DNA of 64,000 nt from Moniliella sp. 'wahieum'. Its lineage: Eukaryota > Basidiomycota > Moniliellomycetes > Moniliellales > Moniliellaceae. Position numbers and translations under genes: made by a program. The notes under the pieces are model-generated. The model was given only the letters and a program-made list of their open reading frames with translations. It did no database searches and had not been told where the DNA came from. The DNA lies in NCBI GenBank assembly GCA_003971905.1, contig RSEE01000103.1, positions 126,501-190,500 of the forward strand, read 5' to 3'. Positions 58,007 to 64,000 of this stretch are shown piece by piece; within the stretch, counting starts at the first letter, position 1; the number at the start of each line of letters is the position of its first letter.

Positions 58007-59319
58007 ATGGGCCTGTTTACTAAGACCTTTCCCAAGGATCATTTCGTGGGCCCAAACTACCGTTTCCATCTCTCACACCACCCTCCTTGCTTGACCCCCC
58101 TTCAACCACGACCTCGACCTCTACCCGCCCTCTACCTCCCCCTCCACTCCCCAGACCGCGCCTTCCACAAAGGTCCCACTGCTCCGATCATCCTACCCCC
58201 CCCCGTCACCTCCAAATCGCCACACTCGCCACGCTCACCCCGACCTAAGCTTCTCGCTTTCCCTCAAAGCGCTCACTCTACTATTTCCACCAAAGTTCGG
58301 CCTTGGAGATCGGGTAGAGATATCACCCACACCGACCCGAGGTGGAGAAGATGTATCGCGCATCACAGTCAACGTTGCAGGTCTTCCCGTTCATGTTTAT
58401 GGGTGGGACGAGCTGACGCCTTTAGGAGGTCCCAACGTTCCGCCGAAAATCACGATGGTGATTCACCTGCATAACCGTCTTGGCTCAGCCAGCAAGTCCG
58501 AGGGCCTGGTGCGACAATTGTACCACCGCATCCGCACCTTACGCAACAAGCAAACCAAAGCCCCAGATGTGTTAGTGTGCGCCTTCGATCAGCGCAACCA
58601 TGGTCACCGGCGAACGAGTGAGACGGGACAAAAAATGTGGAATGAGGGAAACAAGACCCATGCGGTGGACTTGTATGCAATGTATGACGGAACCTCGCGC
58701 GACGTGTCGTACCTCATCGATTACCTCCCGCTCTACCTCTTCGCCCATGATGAGCGCAAGGTAACCACTTGGGCGGTGACAGGGCAAAGTATGGGAGGTC
58801 ATGCCGCCTGGCACGTCCTTCAGAATGACCCTAGGGTAAGCATTGGGGTACCTATTGGGGGTATGCCGTCGATCAATAAGCTCCTGGCCCATCGAACGGC
58901 GAGCAACTTTGTCCCTAATGCCCCGCCCTTCGTTCCTACTGGCCTACGAAACTTGATTGCGCGAACGGATCCTGCGGCGGTATGGGCGACCAACGCAGAG
59001 ACGGCGAAGCTGGCTCATGTACGGCCACCCAATCCCTTTTGGGGCAAAAAATTCTAGTGCTTTCCGGTCAAGACGACCGGGTGGTACGATGGGAGTATAC
59101 GTCTGAGTTTGTTGATGAACTGTTTGTCGACAACTACCGTTCCTTTGCACACCCCAACAAGGCATTTCCATGGCCAGCGCCAGGCCAAGCTCCACCCAAA
59201 GGTATGCCACGGCCCGGGCTCAAAGTGGTCTCTACCCCGGTGTGGGACATGCGGTCACACCCGCTATGGTGGACCAGGCAGCGGAATGGTTGTGGTACTG
59301 GGGCGTTGCTCTCCATTGA
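58007..59319 (+). CDS. Alpha/beta hydrolase (fungal, GQSMGG type)
   Basis: Serine hydrolase fold; substrate not inferable. The ATG at 58007 gives MGLFTKTFPKDHFVGPNYRF. After a Pro/Ser-rich region the fold begins GLPVHVYGWDELTPLGGP (about 58385), KITMVIHLHNR, VLVCAFDQRNHGHR (about 58570, oxyanion-type HG) and DLYAMYDGTSRDVSYLIDYL (about 58670). The nucleophile elbow is TGQSMGGHAAWHVL (about 58780), whose Ser is the likely catalytic residue. Asp is in LVLSGQDDRVV (about 59050) and His in VGHAVTPAMVDQAAEW (about 59240). The end WLWYWGVALH then TGA at 59317-59319 is natural in the third frame. Frame changes occur near 58310, 59050 and 59245. Length (about 430 residues) and order fit a fungal peroxisomal/cytosolic hydrolase group, but the assignment stays generic. 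Confidence 0.8.
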
Positions 59320-59989
59320 CCCTCTCGTTTTTCCGGCGTCTCGGTATGCTGCCAGGGTGTTGGCAGGTATACGCCCCTTTACCTCTTTTGTCTCTATTAC
59401 CTTCTCCTACCACATCGCGTTTCCTCCTTTTCCCCACGTTTTCTCTCTCTAACGGTTCCGGTTTTTCTCCGTATATACCACTCGGGTACACCTGTTTTTT
59501 TCGATCTCCCAACACACAGCGCAGCGCAGCGCTCGACGCAAAACACAGTGACCGGTGACCTAACTTGGGATTGCTTGTCACCCTCTGAGGCTACTTAAAC
59601 ACTCCATTACAACTTCACACTTGTCCCACGATACCTTACGATTTCATCACATCTGCTCCCATTCCCGCGCCTGCCATCCGCATCGCTGGTATAGCTTGGG
59701 CAGAAGAGCAAGCACTATGAGGGACAGTGGAAAACATAGTAAGAGCGTCATTGGCGTTGTTGCGTTGACGCGGACGTCGAGCACGTCGAACGTGGAACTT
59801 CATATCAGATCTCAGAATCTCTCCGATCCGGAATTCAGACACAACCCTATGCAGCGGAGGGTGCAACCCTACTGCTGGGAGGGCTCCACCTCATTTCCGC
59901 GCGGCGAGGATTTATCTCATCAAGACGCCGTACGAAGCGCCACCGCCACTTGTGCCCAACACCCAACATCCCACACCCCAACCACCGCC
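59320..59989. other. Intergenic region upstream of pICln
   Basis: Contains a GTGACCGGTGACC direct repeat near 59548-59560, about 430 bp before the pICln start. No gene seen. Confidence 0.4.
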
Positions 59990-60830
59990 ATGGCGCTGTG
60001 TCCCTTGTCCAGCGCTGGTAACGGCGTCCCCCCGCCGCTATCCGATGGTCCGCTACCATCACAATCTACCTCGCTGACCCTCCGCCTTTTCTCCACGGCA
60101 TCACCGCTGCCAACGGCGAAGTGTGCATCAGCGACGAGGCTATCCGCTTCTCTGCCGCTCCGGGCGGAGTGAGTTTTGTGCTGGCCCCACGGCAGTGGCA
60201 GTACATGCACTCAGTCCGCTTCCCCAACATCCTGAGCGGGAAGCACTTTACATCCTCATTGATGATGCCCCGGACCAAGATGAGGGCGGAGCGGTAGAGC
60301 TGTGGATTTCGGCACCTGCTTCGGAGCGGGGACTTAAGGAGGCGTACGATGCCCTCTCTGAGGTGGTTAGGTTGCATACTCCATCTCCACCTACATGGGT
60401 GGAAGAGGACGAGGAAGGAAAGGAAGGAGATGGAGGAGAGGGAGAAGTGGAAGAGGGAACGTTTGACGATGCGGCGGGAGATTCGGATCAGGGTTCGGAA
60501 CCGGTTGGTTCAGAATTGGAGGGAGAGATGAATTTGAGTGTCCAGGGGAAGGTATGTTGGTTCCCGATCACCGATCACACAGAAGAGGGTACTGACTGGG
60601 CTCCCTAGCGCACGCTCGCACACTTGGAGAACATCTTGGATTGGCCATCGGACATTCCTGGACCTTTCCCCGGTGCCGCAGAACAGGGTCGATCGCCTGT
60701 AGCGACCACGGCCTTGTCTGCGTCCGCGTCACTAGGGGCGGGATTGTTCCCTACCGTCACTTCTCGGGGTTGCAACCTACGTCGTTCCCGCCCTTGCCCA
60801 GTACGATTTCTGAGCCCGAGGGGGACTTGA
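59990..60830 (+). CDS. pICln-like methylosome/Sm-assembly factor
   Basis: ICln (CLNS1A/Lot5 family) chaperones Sm proteins to the PRMT5 methylosome during snRNP assembly. The ATG at 59990 has a good context (CACCGCCATGG) and gives MALCPLSSAGNG. PH-like landmarks: FLHGITAANGEVCISDEAIR (about 60100), FSAAPGGVSFVLAP, VAVHALSPLPQHPEREALYI (about 60200), LIDDAPDQDEGG and VELWISAPASERGLKEAYDA (about 60295), ending LSEVVRLHTPSPP. An acidic tail follows (about 60400-60530), as in pICln proteins. A GTATGT...CCTAG intron (about 60552-60608) leads to RTLAHLENILDWPSD. Single-base losses are likely near 60077 and 60190. The 3' end is unsettled because the calcipressin gene follows immediately. This is a distant but consistent match. 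Confidence 0.65.
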
Positions 60831-61911
60831 CTGCCGACTTGACTGAAGGGGCTCTGGATGATGCAGAGGAAGAGCCAACGAGCTGGCCCAAGCCAAGGCG
60901 GAACCGGAAACAACGGTGACGACCAAAAAAGCCCGACGCCTTCGCTGTATTGATCTTCACAGGTCTTCCACCGGAATTCTTTGAGTTTCCTCGCTTGGGA
61001 AAAGCGCTGCTGGACCTGCTTCATGCGTATGGCGAGTTGAGGCGGTACGTGCCGCTTCCAGCCCATGGACGTGCAATCGTGGTCTATGCCCAAACCGATG
61101 CGGCTGGGCGGGCCAAGGCAAAATTGGATCGCCTGCTGATTCCGCTGGAAGGCGATGCGCCAAGCGCTTCGTCTCAGTCGGGCGAAAAGGTGGTCCACTT
61201 GCCCGCCGGCAGAGCGGGTCTAGCGCTCCGTGTGTACTTTGGCCAGAAGGGCGACGAGCTCATCTGGGCTCCCCTGCCCAGTAAGACAACGGACGAGTCG
61301 AACCACCTCATTGTACCGGCAGCTGAACGCAACTTCCTCATCTCCCCTCCTGGCAGTCCGCCTGTGGGATGGGAACCGATCGTGGAGGATGCACCCAATC
61401 GAGACACGCTGGCAGACGACTTGATTGCAGCGTTGGGGCGGTTGCGAGATGTGGGTGGGATTGCCTTTGCCGACAACGACCTTTCTTTGGACGCGCAGCA
61501 TTCCGAACCCAAGGGAACACCCACCTCCACCCCTCCGCCAGAAACCGCGCAGCTACTTGTCCGCCTGCGGACGCTCCGATGCTTGGGCACGCGGATCCGG
61601 GGGGAGGACCACAGGTGCTCATCGTGCCGCAGGGGGACATGCCTGGTTACAAGTCGTTTGCATCAAGGAGAGGGGGTAGTGCCTGCCCTGGGGGCACCTA
61701 CCCATTCCATCTCGACCGTCAAGGCCACCGTCGATGCGTTCTACGCGACCCATGGTCACATGGGAGAAGCCGGGGGGAAGCAAGGGGTGGATCATCGCCC
61801 ACCTACACCGACTCCTCCCATGCTCACCTAGCCGAGGGGGAGAAAAGGATATTCCCCACGGCGCGGCCGCGGTGGAGCTACGAGACGAAGACTAGTGGGC
61901 TTGATGGATGA
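60831..61911 (+). CDS. Calcipressin (calcineurin regulator, RCAN/Rcn1)
   Basis: Inhibitor/modulator of the Ca2+/calmodulin phosphatase calcineurin. The RRM-like domain begins AVLIFTGLPPEFFEFPRLGK (about 60945) and continues LLHAYGELRRYVPLPAHGRA (about 61020) and IVVYAQTDAAGRAKAKLDRL. LRVYFGQKGD (about 61230) is followed by the family hallmark FLISPPGSPPVGWEPI (about 61340) and NRDTLADDLIAALGRL (about 61405). The C-terminal region with STVKATVDAF (about 61710) and a basic KRIFPTARPR motif near 61850 matches the calcipressin end; the last frame stops at 61911. The N-terminus is uncertain: acidic TEGALDDAEEE (about 60850) and TTVTTKKPDAFAV (about 60925) are in different frames, and the start codon is not identified. 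Frame changes also occur near 61560 and 61820. Confidence 0.85.
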
Positions 61912-63459
61912 AATGAACCCTTTTGAAGGAAGAGGCCATACGAAAGGGCTCCTGCAGCTCAAATTTTATCTGCTCCCATCTGTACATCTCATACCTGGTT
62001 GGTCCAGTGGATGACAGCTTGCGCCATGTCCTCTGGGCAGTATGAAGGAGTGTGCCCACACATGGGGAATCGGATGGGGGTGACCAACTTGTGATGCTGA
62101 GTGATGAGTGTGAGTGCACGTGCCTCTCTAAGAGACGAGAGATGTGGTTGTGTCCCATCCCTTGTTGCGCAGCCATCATTAGCCTCTGTCACTTCGACCG
62201 ACTCTATCCGCTGTGCTTCCTGTGGCTCATGAATGCATTCTGGGAACGGGAGCATCCGCGAGATAGGAGGTCCACCTGAGATCTGGAGATCTGAAGAGGG
62301 GAGCCTGCCCACTGGTTGAGTAGAAGGGCGAGCAGGGGGTGCGCAGCCTGTGAGCGGAACTCTTCCGCCTGACCACAGGCGAGCGTCACCGATCAATGGA
62401 GGGCCGTGCTGGGGAACCCTAGCATTACCCTTCTCAGATCTCGCCCAACTCGTACTGAGACTGTCAGGTCGATCTTAGAACTCTCCTCCCCGACCAACCA
62501 ACAAGAGGCCAGAGCGCTGGAGAGGAACAAAGATGGCGCAAGGTGCTGGGTTGTCCCGTTGCCCTTGTCCGAGCACCAGACCAGAACAGGTCAATGAGAA
62601 AAAACTGGGATGATCAATGATTCTCATAGCCAGACCAGGCCAGACCCCGGGTGAAGATTCAAGATTCAGGCGAGGATCCAGATTCAGATTCGCCGATGCG
62701 TTCATCGAGTTCAACGCCCACAGGCCCACACACGGGTAATTGCGACTTAGCACCTAGCCCTTATACGAACCCTCTTATGCGCAGAGCAGTTACGTCCGTA
62801 CGTATTGTACCACTGCCAGGCAACACGTGCAGTCCTACGGCCTACCCCAGGAATGTGCGGGGTAGTGTGTCAGGCGGCTCTCGGATCAAATAATTGTCGG
62901 GTCACTTATTCGTAGTACTCTAGCAGTAGCCAGTAGTAGTAGGTACTAAGTCTGGAAACTCAGCACTCAGACACCTTCTAGAATGTTTCCACCCCCGCAG
63001 CACGCCCTGTGGGCGCACAGACCACCCCCTCTTCGGCGGAAGCCAGCGCCACTCTCGGCGTCTGCCGTGCCGACAGGTGGGTAACCGGTATAACAGGTAA
63101 CCGGTAACCCCGGTATCGCCTACATCGCGCGCCTCGAGAGGAAAAAAGAGAGAACATTCAATATCCATCGGCCATCTCAGTTAGTGCCTGATGAGTGGCG
63201 TGCACACAATCAGCTGCTTTGCGTGTCTGTCTCATGGCATCGCCTCCTTTCACCCGTCCGCAGTACGAGCCCGCACAAGAGAGGGCACGCGTCTTGGCTT
63301 GTACCTCAGCACGTACACGTTGAGCATCCCTCTATGTGCCCAAGTGTCTCGCTCGTGCATCATGCGTATGCAGACTGCCCATGAGCCTTTGCCCCTCTTC
63401 CCTTCAAGCTTCAGGTGGAGAGAGAGCAGCAAGCCCCCATTTGGAGCAATGCTGGGGCG
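61912..63459. other. Intergenic region upstream of the terminal dehydrogenase
   Basis: No gene supported. A repeat built on GGTAACCGGTA occurs near 63076-63115, and TAG/AGT-rich triplets near 62917-62950. Confidence 0.45.
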
Positions 63460-63469
63460 TATTTAAAAG
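63460..63469 (+). promoter_or_regulatory. TATA box of the terminal dehydrogenase gene
   Basis: TATTTAAAAG lies 150 bp before the start codon and is followed by a CA/CT-rich leader, a layout common for strongly expressed fungal genes. Confidence 0.5.
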
Positions 63470-63609
63470 GGCAGGACACGCACGACTCAATGAATGCTAG
63501 AATTCTTCAAGAACACACCCCAGCATTTCCTCTGCAACCCCACACAACACACTCTATCTCTTTCCAGCTTTTCACTACTACATCTCCCTTTTCCTCACTC
63601 ATCCGCACA

Positions 63610-64000
63610 ATGTCTACCACCTCCGCGCACAACTCGGTTCCTACAGGCACTGCCCCTCGCTTTCTTCCCGGGCTTTCGCTGACGGGCAAGTCGGCGCTGT
63701 TGACTGGTGCAGCTGGCGGGATTGGCAAGGCGATCGCCCGGGGCTACATTGAAAGTGGTGTGAACCGGATGGCGATCTTGGACTTTCATGAGGCGGATGC
63801 CAAGCAGGCCGCGCGGGATTTGATTAAGGAATACGAGGAGGAGAAACACTTGGTGCCCAAGGGCACGTTGGCCATTGAAGGGTTTGGCGCGGATGTCGGC
63901 GACGAGAAGCAAGTGGAAGTGGTGATACCCAAGGTGGCGAACTATTTGGGTCAGATTGACATTTGTTGCACGCAGCGGGCATTATTGCCAACTTCCCCTC
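63610..64000 (+). CDS. Short-chain dehydrogenase, 5' part (cut by window end)
   Basis: Classical SDR. ATG at 63610 (MSTTSAHNSVPTGTAP) after a TATA box and pyrimidine-rich leader. The cofactor loop is LTGAAGGIGKAIARGYIESG (about 63695), i.e. TGxxxGIG. The acidic residue after strand 2 (AILDFHEADA) suggests NAD rather than NADP. GFGADVGDEKQVE (about 63885) matches the conserved D-V adenine-site motif, and a shifted HAAGIIANFP (about 63970) matches the NNAG region. Catalytic YxxxK lies beyond the window. It most resembles fungal 15-hydroxyprostaglandin-dehydrogenase-like SDRs; the substrate is unknown. One base is apparently lost near 63965. Confidence 0.88.
   Translation, partial: MSTTSAHNSVPTGTAPRFLPGLSLTGKSALLTGAAGGIGKAIARGYIESGVNRMAILDFHEADAKQAARDLIKEYEEEKHLVPKGTLAIEGFGADVGDEKQVEVVIPKVANYLGQIDICCTQRALLPTSP

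Noticed and set aside
1-64000. CRISPR array or bacterial operon
   Set aside because: Genes have spliceosomal introns and eukaryotic families; repeats are microsatellites or minisatellites without unique spacers.

Overview
The window is nuclear DNA from a fungus, most likely a basidiomycete and possibly a smut-type one (Ustilaginomycotina). The evidence is indirect: Sec3, Prp40, Pex5, Bem1, calcipressin and Tgs1 all look fungal, genes carry zero to a few short GT-AG introns, coding DNA is GC-rich with long Pro/Ser/Ala-rich linkers, 5' leaders are pyrimidine-rich, and three nuclear tRNA genes have introns. No rRNA, CRISPR array, plasmid feature or convincing transposon was seen.

Layout. 0.3-4.9 kb: a Sec14-type CRAL-TRIO lipid-transfer module running almost without a gap into an IML2-type TPR module (+). 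5.9-8.2 kb: PEX5 (-), head to head with a TMEM135-like peroxisomal membrane protein at 9.0-10.9 kb (+). 11.6-15.8 kb: exocyst SEC3 (+). 16.8-18.6 kb: trimethylguanosine synthase TGS1 (-). 20.1-22.0 kb: a doubtful small gene, ribosomal protein eL43 (-), tRNA-Pro and tRNA-Tyr. 22.4-23.8 kb: a SNX4/Atg24-type sorting nexin (-). 28.0-29.3 kb: a GATA zinc-finger regulator (+). 29.4-30.6 kb: a short-chain dehydrogenase (-). 30.6-38.4 kb: a gene-free block, AT-richer in its second half. 39.1-41.5 kb: splicing factor PRP40 (-), then a tandem WW fragment, an unrecognised Ser/Pro-rich gene and polarity scaffold BEM1 (46.6-49.5 kb, +). 50.3-51.2 kb: an unrecognised four-exon gene. 51.9-54.0 kb: an uncharacterised UBA-domain protein (-), divergent from an FMP25-like RCC1 protein (54.6-57.0 kb, +). 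Then tRNA-Gln, an alpha/beta hydrolase, pICln, calcipressin, and the start of a second short-chain dehydrogenase cut by the window end.

Functional themes. Several genes serve peroxisomes and membrane traffic (PEX5, TMEM135-like, SNX4, SEC3, BEM1). Three serve spliceosomal snRNPs (TGS1 cap hypermethylation, pICln Sm assembly, PRP40 in U1). BEM1 and SEC3 both act downstream of Cdc42 at growth sites. These are otherwise ordinary housekeeping genes.

A caution for every gene: most recognisable proteins continue across several reading frames. The shifts are mostly net losses of one base, and they hit genes that should be essential. The density is uneven: about one per 350 bases in the first gene pair, against about three in 6.3 kb across TMEM135 and SEC3. 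The plainest explanation is uncorrected indels in a long-read assembly, so coordinates span whole gene bodies and individual reading frames should not be trusted at base level.
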